Assembly (NCBI GenBank): GCA_019671135.1
Contig: JAHRHY010000002.1
Location: 3,611,501-3,675,500 of the forward strand
Source of the DNA: Linnemannia hyalina
Taxonomy: Eukaryota; Mortierellomycota; Mortierellomycetes; Mortierellales; Mortierellaceae
DNA: 64,000 bases
Direction of reading: 5' to 3'
This document shows, in pieces, positions 35,267 through 46,466 of the stretch (its first letter is position 1; every line of letters starts with the position of its first letter). Below the pieces are notes generated by a model. The model did not search any database. It was not told the origin of the DNA and saw only the letters and a program-made list of their open reading frames with translations. Both the position numbers and the translations under genes were made by a program.

Positions 35267-36734
35267 ATGTCCTCCTTCTCCTACATACCTCCTCGCTCCT
35301 CTTCCCTATCCTCTTCTTCATCTCCCTCTCCATCTCTCTAACAGTCTTCTTTTTAAAGCCCTTCTTTCTCTTCCTTTCCTCGTCATGTTTCTCGTCCTCT
35401 TGATGTACCCGCCTTCTTTTCTCCCCATCATTTTCCCTATCCTCTTGCCTACCCTCTTCTTCTCTATCTTCCTTTTCCCCATCTTCCTCTTCCCTATGCT
35501 CTTCTTCATCTACCTTCTCATCTCGCTAGCAGAATTCTTTTTAAAGTCCTTCTTTCTCTTCATGTACCTTGTCCTCGTTACCTTCCATTTCCTCTTGATG
35601 TACCTCGTCCTCCTTGTCTCCTTAACCCTCTTCTTCCTATTCCTCTTTTCCATATTCCTGCAAATCATACCCAACTCGCTCCCTGCCGCCTCTTTCTACC
35701 TCAAAAAAATCAATAAACTAGAACTCATCTTGGTCAACTTTCTGCTTGTTCGGCCAAGGTGTTGCTATTTTCAATGTTAGACTTGGGAAAGGGGTCGAAG
35801 ATGAGAAGTCGTGGGAGGCGTATGTTCCTGCTCTTGCCGTCTGCCGATGTTGGTGCATCCTGCTTCCTGCTTCATGTTCCATGGCTGTGGAGTAGAAGGT
35901 TAGGATGGGTAAAGAAGAAGAAGAAGAGAGGGCCAGCAAACAAAAGGTTAGCCAACACACTTCGAAACGATTACGTAGCAGAAAGGAGACAAAGGCCGCC
36001 AAAGAGGCTGACAACGAGGGAAGGGAAGAAGGACGGGGTGCATGGGGTCTTTGTTTGCTTGCCGTTTGTTTATCATGTTTGCCGTTTGTTTATCATTTCG
36101 GAAGCGAGGGCGAGGGTGAAGATGAAGTGAAGGAGAGAAAGGATTGCCTACTCAGCCCGACTTAAATACTGATCTCGAAAAATAGACAGTCCCCTTTGCT
36201 CGTGTTGAAAGGACTCTATTGGTTTATTACAGCCAGGGGCAGGAGAAGAAGAAAGAAGAAAAAGAAAGGACTGTGAGAACGTTAGATGCAAGCAAGGCAA
36301 CAAGCGACATCGTCACAAAACAAGACAGTACAGCACCATAATACAAAGTTTAAGAAAGCGCATAGCAAAGAAAAGAGTCCATGAGAAGGAGTCTTACCAT
36401 ACACACATTAAAGACTTGTGGTTGTACTTGTCTTGTCCTGTTGTCCAAGGCGAGGGGAGCAAGTAAGAAGGAAAAAAAAAAAAAAAAAAAAAAAGAGAGA
36501 ATGGGAGGGAATCAGCATGGCGAACTTGGTTGCATGCAATGCAAAAAGTGAATGACTCTCCCTCTTTCCCCATTCCTCTCTCACAAAAAAGAAAGTCGAT
36601 CCATTTTTGTTAAAACAGACAAGGAACAACACTCGTCACCCTCAGTCTTGTTCTCTCTTCCCCATTTTCCGTTCTTCATCTCTTATCTTTTCTTCTATAC
36701 TTGCTCTTCAACTCCCCCTCACTGACCGAACCAG

Positions 36735-36826
36735 AGTACAGCCAAGACGATGACGACATGGATGGCGAAGGACAAACAAGGTGGAGTCAACATGATCCGT
36801 TCGACGACGTGCCTCTGCGAGATTGA
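36735..36826 (+). other. Exon-like acidic segment in the left arm
   Basis: After a pyrimidine tract and CCAG acceptor at 36731-36734, an open stretch encodes EYSQDDDDMDGEGQ followed by a segment ending DPFDDVPLRD and a TGA at 36824-36826. It has the look of a last exon. The same segment, inverted, is at 49447-49539. No convincing upstream exon was found. Confidence 0.35.
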
Positions 36827-37514
36827 GCCCTTTTCATTGTGAACTATGATGGCTGGAGGGGATGGGAATGTTCAGGGAGTGGTAACAAAAAAATAAAACA
36901 AGCGGAGCTGTATTTTTCACAGAAATGCATCGGTCACTTCTTTTTTTCTTTAACATACACATTCGTCCTGGTTCTGCACAACTCCCATTCTCATTCACGC
37001 TTCACGTACTGGAGTTGCGCGGTACAGCACTCAAAATCGAGGTGATGGATGAGGAGAACGTCAACTTTTTATTAGCTGTTTTAACTAGCAACAGTATTCA
37101 TCAAAGTCTTCATTCTAAGTGTCTTCTGTACGGAGGGAACCATGGCAAATGTGTATTTATTTCCTACTTATTCCCATATCTGCTCATCTCGAATACAAAC
37201 TGTCCTGGCCAAGAAGGAAAGATGTGCAAGAGAGGTTCGACTATTGACGATTAGCATATGAATTTATCACGATGGGGTCTTTTGTTTTGCATAGTACGAG
37301 GCCGACAGAGCTCGGAAATGACACGGCATAACTAGTTTGTGGAAGGTACCTCGTGTTTTCATTTAGCATCTTTTCAGGGAAGAGTATATGTGGGCCATGT
37401 TGATGGCGAACATGGACAACTTGTCAAGGTTCGATTACAATATGTTTTCGCCAGAAAGCTCTTGTTTATATTGATGCAAGTAAGTGTCTTTCTGGTCCGC
37501 TAAGCTGTAGTAAA

Positions 37515-39610
37515 TTGGGCTTACACCTCGCCATTTCCTGGCTCGACAACGTTTGCTTGAGCCCTCTGGTCCTCATCATTCTTCTTCTCGCCGTTCTCCT
37601 TCTCCACTCCTTTCTCGGCCTCCTTCTCCTCCTTCTCCGCCTACGTCTCCAACTCTTTCTCCTCCTTCTTCTCGCTCTCTTCCTCCACCTCCTTCTCTTT
37701 CTTCTCGCTCTCTTCCTCCACCTTCTTCTCCTCCTTCTTCTCGTGCTCGTTGCAACATATTAGGCTTACTATTGCTCTCTAGTTAGTCATTCCTTGTCAC
37801 CCTCTGTCACCCTCTTTCACCTCTGACTTTGTATGACACTACACCTAGAAACCTAGTTGGCGACTTTGTATATATATTTAGTTGTATTATAGTAATAACA
37901 TCAATCATCACTGCTTCAACTCTCGTCCCTGTTCTATACTTCTCTGTCCCAGTCTTCGCCTATTGCACTCGTTCTCCTCCTTCGTCTCCTCCTCTTCTTG
38001 CAACTCCTCCATGCGCAACGCTGAAAACTCCTCGCTCAGTATGTTGTCAGCAGTTGGTCACCGATTCGGCTCGAACTCCATGAGTCGAGCCGCGAAGCTC
38101 AGGAAGGCTTCGTTCCTATTGTTCAGATTCAGAAAATAATCAATGGATAAGCTTATGCGGTCGTATTTTAGCCAAGTCCAAAGAAGCTAGTAGAACAATT
38201 CACACGCAAAAGACACTTACTTTTCCATGAGCGTGTTGATCACCATGTCTTCCAGGGTGCGGCCAAACGAATAAATGTCGGTCGGCAGCCCATACTTGCC
38301 CTCCATGGTCACTTCAGGGGCCTGATGGCTCTCGCTCCCGACCGCGCGGTCAAGAGGCCTAGAACATGCAAAAACAATCATGTTAGTTAAGCTCACTAAT
38401 GGCAGATATGATACTGAGGCATCGGCAGATATGATACTGGGGCATCGCCAGAATTCAATTCCTATTGCTTGCACTTACTTGACCATGTGCCTCACTTCGC
38501 CTAGGTCTGCCAACTTGACCACGTTCTGCTCGGTTATGAGGATGTTTTGCGGCTTGATATCACCGTAGAGTAACTTGTTCCTGTGCAAGTGTGCTACTCC
38601 AGCGGCCATCATCGCCGTGCACTCGAGGAACGTGGTCTTGTCGATGCGTCTGTTGATGATGGCGTCGTGAAGGCTCTATTCATTGGGGATGCAGAGCACG
38701 TACAAGGATTAGCGATGATGTTGATAATGATGAACCGCAGTCCACTATTGTTCCACAGTTCCTCTTTTTAATAAAGTACATCACAATAAAATAAACGTGT
38801 CTTACATAGGACGCCAACTCGAGGACCATGTGCAAGACATCCTTGTAACGAAAGTGGCTGACGTATGCAATGATGTTGGTGTGAGGGAACCGTTGCAGTG
38901 TTCCGACTTCAGCTTGGAACTAAATTATAAAAAGAAAAAAGTAAGTACCTTTTGCACTTCCTATCTGCGAAAAAGAAAACGAAGAAATATATTTGGTACC
39001 ACGCGGCCAAAGTACAACTTATTGGGCAAACGTACTATGGTGGCATGTTCCAATGGCATGGTCTTGATCGCGAAAGGCCCACCTTCCTGAAGTCTCTCCA
39101 CCTTGTACACGGCGGCGTAAGTTCCCTAAACAATGTCATTGAATTGATACCTTGTCAGCACAATTATTCTCGCTTGCACTATCCTTTGGGATTATGGTTT
39201 GCGGTTGTTTATAACTCATTAACTTACCGTGCCTAGAGTGCCCAAGTACTTGTACTGCACTTTGCCTTCGTAGTATTTCTAGAGACGTTATGCAGGTCAT
39301 ATTTGCGAGATATCAAGTCAATGTTAGCAGGTTTGCGTGCATTTTTTTTATCCATTAATAATACAACCACTGAGTGAAAAACGTATGTACTCTCCGTTAG
39401 CCAGAACATGAACTATCATCCGTCATTGTCTCTTAACATACGGGCAAAGGACATGGTGTCTTAACAGGGGTTGGTGGCGGTGGGTGAGGGACAGGATGGC
39501 TGGGAGCCTTTCGCTTCAAACTGCTCTCGCTGTTGTTGCTGCTACTGCTACTGGTGTGGCTTTCGTTGTTGGCTGTTGTTATCGCTGGTGATACAAAAAA
39601 ACTCTAGTGA
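37515..39610 (-). pseudogene. STE-like protein kinase gene, left copy (broken)
   Basis: This is the inverted relative of the intact kinase at 46467-48623. On the minus strand the exons read SLKRKAPSHPVPHPPPPTP, YKYLGTLG, GTYAAVYKVERLQEGGPFAIK, FPHTNIIAYVSHF, LYGDIKPQNILI, LADLGEV and HQAPEVTMEGKYGLPTDIYSFG. The mucin-like N-terminal region is missing upstream of about 39610. In subdomain XI the codon matching the second Arg of SRRPTAD is TGA (38058-38060). The Glu/Lys tail then decays, with a TAG and an in-frame remainder at 37515-37770. Missing start and nonsense codon mark it as a pseudogene, though most of the kinase core is conserved. Confidence 0.8.
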
Positions 39611-40199
39611 ACCCGTTATGCCTGCGAAAGAGGGAGAAAAGGTTTATATTTAATATCCATAGCGCTGCTCCTATCCTACTATTGTTTGTCTTTGTCTGTT
39701 GTGGGAGTCTGCTTACTTGCATGAAAGAGGGGGAAAAAAGGTTACTTTCCTCTCTCGCGTAGAGGTTCACTTTTTGTTTGAAGAGGCTCCACTTACGGGT
39801 GGTTGACGAATCCAACACATGATGAGGACTTGTCTGCGCTGAGAGTCTCATCAGCGACATAGGAAGAAGGGATACCATCAGCTGCCATGTCATCGTCGCC
39901 AAGAGCTGGAGCAAAAAATAAACGAAAAAGAGGTTACGAATCAAGAGGATGAATGACAGTAACCAGGAATTGGTGAATGAGCATTTCAAAAAAAAAAAAA
40001 AAAAAGTCGGCACTTTATGATCGTGTGTCCAACGAGCGCTACTTCTTTTACTCTTATTCTTCTCTCTCTTTTTTCGACCATACACCACACCCAGCGCCTT
40101 TCTACCTACGACACTCCCACCCCAATAGCTTCCACTCTCACATCTCACCTTCTCGCCTCCCGCCTCTCACCTTCTCCCGAACAGACGTACTGAATTTCC
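39611..40199. other. Junction between inverted segments B and A'
   Basis: The stretch joins the truncated kinase copy to segment A'. At about 39920-40030 it carries an arm of the fold-back repeat family (TTACGAATC block, A-run, TTTATGATCGTG). From there to 40200 it resembles the leader of the left acyl-CoA synthetase copy, without its first exon. A 189-codon open frame on the minus strand is an artefact of this mosaic. Confidence 0.45.
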
Positions 40200-42035
40200 A
40201 ACCTTCCTAGGGGTTCTGTGATATTGGACGGTGCATCAAGAAAGGAAACGGAGGTCGTCGACACACTTACAATCCTCCTGACGACCGCAATCGCAGCCAT
40301 TCTTAGCTTTGTCAAATTCAACAAGCCCGAACCCGACATCCACCCCCCTCCTCCTCCTTCTCGACCAACAGGCCGCCTTGAAGGACTATCCCAGTATCAA
40401 GACCATCTTTATGGCCTTGCTCTCTATATCTCGGCGGAGGAAAAGAGGATTGCAACACAGGCTGGCGCCAGTATCCTTAAATTTGTGGAAGTCGAATACA
40501 ATGGAAACTCAGGAGCATTGGGTACTATTAAGCCAGGTTCGTTTTAATACCTCGAGAACAAGAATTCGGACTGAGGGTGGTTTTTACTGATCAAAACTTC
40601 CAACTATGCCCTTGTTCAATTGCTGTTTCTAGAACCCTGGGATGTAGCAATAATCACCTAAAATACCAAGTTACTTCGGTAAGCATCAATTGCTTGTACA
40701 CTTGGACGTCATGGACACGGAGAATGCTTTAATAGCCGTGCAATAATAATCAACCCCAACTACCCTTTACTCTTAATGTTGTATATAACTTAGTTATCAG
40801 AGGGCCTGTTGTTGACACACGCCAAGTAGGTTGCTGTTATGATTGGATTCACAGGATCGCTGTCTGGCGCTAAGAAGTTCACCTCCAAGGACCATCTGCT
40901 CTCTTATTTCACCAACGGCGATGTGATCGGAACCTGGATGACGAGTGTTATGGTGATGGCGGGCAGATTAATCGTCTTCTTCTCTGGGATGATGAAGAAG
41001 GTCCTTTACAACTCACAAGCTACTATTCCCACACTCTTCGCCAGATACCTAAGCTTTCATTCACTCGTAACTTTCTTAGGAAAAGAATCGCAGTACTGAC
41101 AGTTACATGCAACATTTCTATTGACTGCTTGTGTAATTAACACGCCAATTCTTCTGCGAACGATTCACGAGGTGCTGGATACGACATATAGCGCTGGATC
41201 CTCGTTCAAGAAGCAGGCATATGCTTCCAAGTTGGCGCTGCTGGGTGCTGGACGCGTGTCGACGACAAGCTTATGAAATTTCATTAGATTGGGCGAGGTC
41301 AGGAGCCGACTCGGAGTAAAAGTTTATCTTATCGTTACCACTAGTACATACTCTTGCCCTTCTCGGCGAGTGACAGGGTTGTGTTCAATCAGGAGATGTT
41401 ATGCTGAAACACACTCAATTTGACGTCAACTCACGACACATCCCACGAAGCCAGAGACATTGAAGCACATTAGGACAGCGATGGGCATCCATGCGATGGC
41501 GTAATATGGCAGGACCGGGACCTTAGGAATTGTCACCAGCCGCGACATGTTTGGCTACTCGATCGAAGCTCATTAGGGTATACCCGTCGGATGTAACGAG
41601 ATCAAGCTTCTTGATGACCCCGAGCGACGATATACGATATACCAGTGGCGACCAGCCCAACCCCCGTGGCGAGGCAACTATTGTTTTATTTCTATAGGAG
41701 CCCACTTGATAACGATTCATGGTATAGGAGCATTTTGGAGTTTGCTAATGGGAGATGAAATTTGCCGTTGGTTTGGGTAGATCCTTGTTCGCGACCCTAA
41801 TGCGATGAAAGGAGATTATAAGAAGTCCAATGCGACGGCGACGAGCATTGATGGCAATGGCTGGATCCGTACGGGCGAGTGGGACAGTCTCAATCCCAAA
41901 GGTACATTCGAGTTGTTGGGCAAGGTCAAGTCATAAAAGGCATCATTTTCACCTGTGCAAGGGGCCCCAAGTAGTAAGCAGAGGCGAGATCTGCGAAGGC
42001 AGTGGCGATGGTGATGATAGGTCCCAAGTACGTAG
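40200..42035 (+). pseudogene. Long-chain acyl-CoA synthetase pseudogene, right copy
   Basis: This is inverted with respect to the copy at 30240-33000. It holds a membrane segment (DTLTILLTTAIAAILSFVKF) and then jumps directly to the YPSIKTIF/ISAEEKRIATQAG region. About 0.8 kb present in the left copy is deleted here, including the following N-terminal exons. Later pieces are IGFTGSLSGAKKFTSKDHLL, YEVLDTTYSAGSSFKKQAY-like, and IDGNGWIRTGEWDSLNPKG, ending GKVKS and TAA near 41936. It keeps GFTGSLSG where the left copy has a stop, but has its own damage (GRLIVFFSGMMKKV, and a stop after GRVSTTSL). Both copies are therefore independently broken. Confidence 0.68.
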
Positions 42036-42599
42036 ACAGAGAAGAGAAAGAAAGACGAGAGTATTTTTAATGTGAACTGAACGTATTTTGGGTCTTTGAC
42101 TCCCGAGGAAAAGATAGAGAACGTGAGCAAGAAGCCGTTTGGTGTTGCTTCTGATCACCGCTGGTGAAGATGTATGTGTTGATCAGTAGCTTTACCTCGA
42201 AGGTCTGGATGAAGCATTGAAACCTGACATGCTTATCTTTTGGTTTTGTTGTTTGACTGGGCTGTTCTATCCATCCCATCATCAGGATATCCATCGATGG
42301 TTTCTTTATCTCTCCAGCTTAAAGCAATGACAGCTAACTCGCAGAATCAAACATATGAGCGGATGTGCTCATGGCGCCCTTCGTAGCCAAGACATATTTT
42401 TTTGGTCTTCCTATGGAACATTTTGACGGTATCGCAAAGTACTATCAAAGCAGTGGTAGAGGTCGTAGTATGGGTGAAAGGAGGAGGGGGGGATATAGTA
42501 AGGACAGGGCGAGGAGGTGGTGCGACTAAGGAAGAGATGTATTTGACTTTATTTGTTTATTTAACTGTAACTACTCAGATTAAGGGTAATAGTAGTAAT

Positions 42600-42900
42600 G
42601 GTGGTGGTAGCGTTGATAGCTATGCAAGAACGTTGTTGGTTGTCGCGGCGAAAAGGAGGTGATGGTGTTGCTGCTGCCGCTCGTTCCCATTGCTGCCGCT
42701 GCTCTTTCCCTTTTCTGCTGCTGCTGTTCTTGCCGCTACTATTGTTCTTGCCGCTGCTGCTGCTGCTCTCGCCGCCGCTGCTGCTGCTGCTCTCGCCGCC
42801 GCTGCTGCTGCTGCTCTTTGCCGCCTGCTGCTGCTGCTCTTTGCCGCCGCCGCTGCCGCTCTTTGCCGCTGCTGCTCGTTTCCTTTGCTGCTGTTGCCGA
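42600..42900. repeat. GCTGCT/GCCGCC triplet-rich tract
   Basis: Interrupted GCT and GCC triplets fill about 250 bp between the 3' ends of the acyl-CoA synthetase relic and the Asn-rich gene copy B. They are open in all plus-strand frames, giving Ala-, Cys- or Leu-rich products that are not credible genes. The tract has no counterpart in the left segment A, so it arose or expanded after the duplication. Confidence 0.7.
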
Positions 42901-42922
42901 CACCCTTTGCTGTCCCCCGTGA

Positions 42923-43748
42923 CTAAGGATCCATGTTTATGAAACCGCTAGCGAAATCCTCGTAGGCCGCATGGTCGCTCTCCAGTTCCTCGAATGTAAT
43001 CGGGAGGTCCTGGAAGCTGAGGTGGCCAAGGTCTGCTGCCACCTCGTCGGCCGTCACGGGGGCAGGGAGTACGAGGTTGTTGATCCCCGAGATCAACACC
43101 TCCTCGAGGACCTCATCGTCCTCTTCCTCCTCCTCGACTCGAGGGTTGGTCGACATGTCAGGGTCGCTGTCCAGAAAGTGGACTTGAGGCGCCCTTCCAT
43201 ATGCGTAAAACGCTGTGGCACTCGACTCCAATGTTCTTCCTGTATAATTGACTAGTCGCATATGAAAAACGGAGAAAACAACCAGGAGAAAACACAATTA
43301 GAAGGTTATAAATCCGATCCACAAGGGCGAAGGAGGCGGAATAGATAATGCAAGATTAGAAAATCAGGTCAATGTTTTCGTATGTGATGAATATGGAGGA
43401 GAGAATAGAGCCAGGTAAGATCCTTTCTTTGGTCTTTTCTTCTCTCTTTACAAGACATTGTCCATCAAAAAACAAAAGGAAAAAATGTAGGCAAAAAATG
43501 GAGGCAAAAAATGGGGCAAAAAAGGGGCAAAAAAGGGGTGGATTAAGAGCATTTTTGTCAAGAAAAAGGTGGCGCAGGGATGAATATGTATGCTGTTCTT
43601 ACAGAAAGGAACTTCCTGGTTATTGTTGTTGTTGTTGGCGTGGTTGTTGGTGTAGCCGTTGGCATGGTTGTTGGTGTAGCCGTTGGCGTGGTTGTTGGTG
43701 TAGCTGTTGGTGTGGTTGTTGGCGTAGCTGCTGGTGTAGCTGCTGGCG

Positions 43749-43786
<38 letters not shown>

Positions 43787-43798
43787 GGTGGCCGACAT
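42923..43798 (-). pseudogene. Small Asn-rich/acidic protein gene, copy B (exon 1 truncated)
   Basis: The start MSATNN leads into an (AAC/AAT)n run and repeats of a TNNHANGY-type unit, then EVPFCKNSIH. At that point about 95 bp present in copy A, including the rest of exon 1 and its donor site, are deleted. Exon 2 (43239 down to 42923) is fully open: LESSATAFYAYGRAPQVHFL, an acidic run VEEEEEDDEVLEEVL, then ADLGHLSFQDLPITFEELE and SGFINMDP with TAG. The exon 2 frame is intact, so a new donor could in principle rescue it, but none is obvious. Function is unknown. Confidence 0.6.
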
Positions 43799-44539
43799 GG
43801 TTGATAGAGTTGTTGTACGGTACAAGAAAGGGGAATGGAGTTGAATAGAAGAAAAAAAAACCAAAAAAGGTCCGACTCCTTAGTCCTTTTATACTCATTC
43901 CACAGGGCAGATCTGGTTGCCAATCTCAGCAGAGGGAAACTCAGTTGATGGCGTCAAGTTAGGCGCTAAAGAGTGGTTCATGTGACAGAAAGTACTTACA
44001 TGTAGTTCTTGCGAGCTATTTTTTTTTCTGTTTTCTTGTTTTCTTCACTTGCATACACCCACCACACACCCACAAACCCTCATTCTCAGGCTCACGCTCT
44101 CTGACAACAGAGTAAAAACAAGACAACGGGACACAGCGATCCTCGCCACTTGTTTTCTGCCACTTGGAGGTAGCCCGCTGTCTTCCTGCAGGACAGCTCA
44201 ACTCGAAGCCATAAACAATTACCGACATCTGCTATCCTCGTCACAGGTACCACGCAAAACAACAGGCAATCAAACTCTGGGCCGTCCATGACATTGATCC
44301 CATACACCTTAGAAATATGAACCAAGCAATGGGCGGTGAGTTTTATTTGCGAGCATACCAGTTCTGAACTGATGCATTCCTCCACTTTGCGTCTACACGG
44401 CTCACAACCCTTACAAGTTCCCGCACGTTATACTTTGATATGAATTACGGTTCTTGAGACATATCGTCAGAGCCATTGATATACACTGCGGTCATGGATA
44501 GTCGAGGACGAGACCGCAGAACATGGAAATACTTTGGGT
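43799..44539. other. Island stretch without a supported gene
   Basis: The first 100 bp are the promoter side of copy B and match the region upstream of 28778. From 43.9 kb on it is unique C-segment sequence. An 80-codon open frame at 44049-44291 has no recognisable domain. Confidence 0.35.
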
Positions 44540-44768
44540 TCTACGCGGGACCCTACTAGTCTGTGCAAGAAGAGCAGGAAGAGCAGGCAGGGAGCAAGCA
44601 GTGTCAGAATACCGTCAGACTGGAGGACTGTCTCGCAGGGTACACCATGGAGGAACAGCTCAGCGAGGAGGACATGCGGGACTGCCCCAACTGGTAGCTT
44701 CCGTCAAAAGGTTTGCATATATCACAGTTGGTACTGACGCTTGGCGAGCATATTTTATTTTGAGATAG
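44540..44768 (+). pseudogene. Ubiquitin-specific protease (USP) fragment
   Basis: One frame gives LEDCLAGYTMEEQLSEEDM followed by RDCPNW. This is the zinc-ribbon side of a USP catalytic domain, where LEDCL..FT..E.L.EED...CPNC is typical. After a stop and frame change the next piece reads LVASVKRFAYI, matching the ...HLKRFSY segment of USPs. The Cys box and the His box are absent. About 75 codons in two frames remain, so this is a relic. Confidence 0.6.
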
Positions 44769-46017
44769 AAAGAAAGAAGAACACGCTCTAGTTGCTTAAC
44801 CTGAGGCTAGCTCGCTACACCCAAAAATAAAGAAAAAAAAGAAATTGACTGGGTGTCGTATCTTGCCTGTCCAAAACTTGGTTGCTACAAAAAATCGAAA
44901 TGAAAGAGCAAGGAAAAAAAAAAGAGGATGAGACTGGTTAGCAATTTTGATCGACATTCACATCCATCGATACTACAACAACGCTTGTCCCCTCTCGCCC
45001 ACAACAATACTTGCGCCAGCCAGCTTGATCGACAACTTAAGCAAGTTATCTCTCTCACGATCGTGAACCAATCTACCAACACTTACTTGACTTGTAACAC
45101 ATTGCATCTTTGCCAAGGTACCCAGGAGCAAACCTACTGCCGATGTAATGGATTTCTGTCTGGGGATGCGACCAAACACCCCCAAGCAGACCTCGATTTC
45201 ACATCTACAATTGACCCAAGTTGCTCAAGGAGTGCGAGACTGAGAAAACCGACAGAGTTCCATGCAACCCAGGCTTTAGCGTTATCCGAGGGATGAATAT
45301 GCCTTCAAAGAGACATTCTCATTCACTTGAGATAAAAGTTTGACGGTGTGCAGCATCGTGGATATAGCAATATTATCAAAAGGCAGTTGGTTATTGAGAG
45401 AAAAAGGGGGGAAAGTTGACAGGTTGAACAGGGAGATATGATGGAAATAGAAGTGCAATACAAAGAAAGGGGATGAAGAAAAAGAAGGAAGAGAAAAAGA
45501 AAGAAAGAATGAAAAGAGACAAGGCAGGGAGGAGGGAAGGCAGGAGGACTAATAAAGCAGAAAGACAGAAAAGGGTCATTTGGAAGAGAAGGACAGAGAG
45601 AGGAGAATGGGGAGAAGTGAAGCTGAGATGGGAGTAATCGAGGGAAGGAGGGGTAAGAAAGAAGAGAAGGAGTAGGTGAAAGAGAAGGTAGAGAGAAAGA
45701 CTACTTTACAGCGAAAAGACAGGCCATCCTTGTCAATATCTGGTCCGCTTTCCGATGGACATCCTAGGGACATATGAGAGAGAGAAAAGAAAAAGAAAAA
45801 GAAAAAAAAAGGATAACAAGAGTGCCGGGATTGTCAATGATATTAAAGTACCATTGGAAAGATAACAGCAATTAATCAAGATGCGCTATCTAGGGTCGTG
45901 CATGATATCAATGAAGAAAGTGAATGCTCTCACCATTAACCATGTATTCTTACTTCGCCCTCCACCTCGACGGGATTTCAAACAGAGATATAGCACAGCA
46001 TTGAGAAAACAAAGCTT
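44769..46017. other. C-segment with a third, partial copy of the repeat
   Basis: A purine-rich tract covers 45390-45700. From about 45720 to 45985 the sequence resembles, in direct orientation, 34395-34590 of the left arm: the ATCTGGTCCGC, CATCCTAxGGACATATGAGAG and ACCATTAACCAT blocks occur in the same order. A 122-codon open frame at 44928-45296 has no recognisable features. Confidence 0.5.
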
Positions 46018-46290
46018 TTGCGATATGAGAGACGCCTCGCTGTTTCGGAAAGTGTAGCAGCAGAGGCGAATATGCAACAAGGAGGTGTGTCTGCACATGA
46101 AAATGGTGAACAACAGCAACAAGGCAAGGGTAGTGGACAAGCGCAGGAGGCAGAGGCAGTGGCAAAAAAGGGGATACCGTCACAAGATAAGAAAAAGGAA
46201 GGCCGAGGGAAAAAACGAAAACTAGTACGTCCGAATGAAAGAAAAACTGGCTTGCATGCGTATTTGCTGCACAAAGAGCATTACCGTTGA
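46018..46290 (+). CDS. Unidentified basic ORF (possible gene fragment)
   Basis: The open stretch reads from about 45985 (after a TAG) through LRYERRLAVSESVAAEANM, a Gln-rich linker, and a strongly basic KKKEGRGKKRKLVRPNERK block. It ends in HAYLLHKEHYR and a TGA. The basic block could be a nuclear localisation signal. The last residues faintly recall the beginning of an HMG box, in which a Lys/Arg-Pro segment precedes aromatic and LLF..EHR positions, but the box would be cut off. No ATG opens the conserved-looking part. I regard it as an exon or fragment of an unknown gene. Confidence 0.3.
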   Translation: MRYERRLAVSESVAAEANMQQGGVSAHENGEQQQQGKGSGQAQEAEAVAKKGIPSQDKKKEGRGKKRKLVRPNERKTGLHAYLLHKEHYR

Positions 46291-46466
46291 CTCTTAATAC
46301 CTGATCAAAGCAAACTTCAGACAGAGAAGAAAAGGAGCAATGGAGAGCTGTTGGCTGGCGGCTTAAGTTTTAGATAAAAGCGTCGACGGGATTTAGTATT
46401 GACATCTTTCTCTTCTCTTCCTCAACGAACTTCTGCCAGCAGACAACAGCAACCATTGCCAACAAG

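Larger units (their letters stand above)
34362..37610. repeat. Long inverted repeat, left core arm (perfect in all stretches compared)
   Basis: Position p here pairs with 86273 minus p in the right arm (48663-51911). Blocks compared base by base at 34801-34860, 36181-36240 and 37321-37380 are identical. The A-run at 36472-36494 has exactly the length of the T-run at 49779-49801. Nine open frames have identical translations at mirror coordinates. Just outside (34321-34361) about one base in ten differs; beyond 37610 small substitutions and indels begin. The arm holds no well-supported gene apart from an exon-like segment at 36735-36826. Confidence 0.92.

Noticed and set aside
34906..35403. 165-codon hydrophobic frame (and its mirror at 50870-51367) suggesting a membrane protein
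   Set aside because: The hydrophobic reading comes from CT-rich tandem repeats; the opposite strand reads as Glu/Lys repeats and neither shows gene structure.
39579..40148. 189-codon minus-strand frame
   Set aside because: It spans the junction of two repeat segments and an A-run, with no domain; it is a chance frame in mosaic sequence.
42659..42942. Ala/Cys/Leu-rich frames in the GCT/GCC tract
   Set aside because: Triplet repeats are open in all frames; no gene context supports them.
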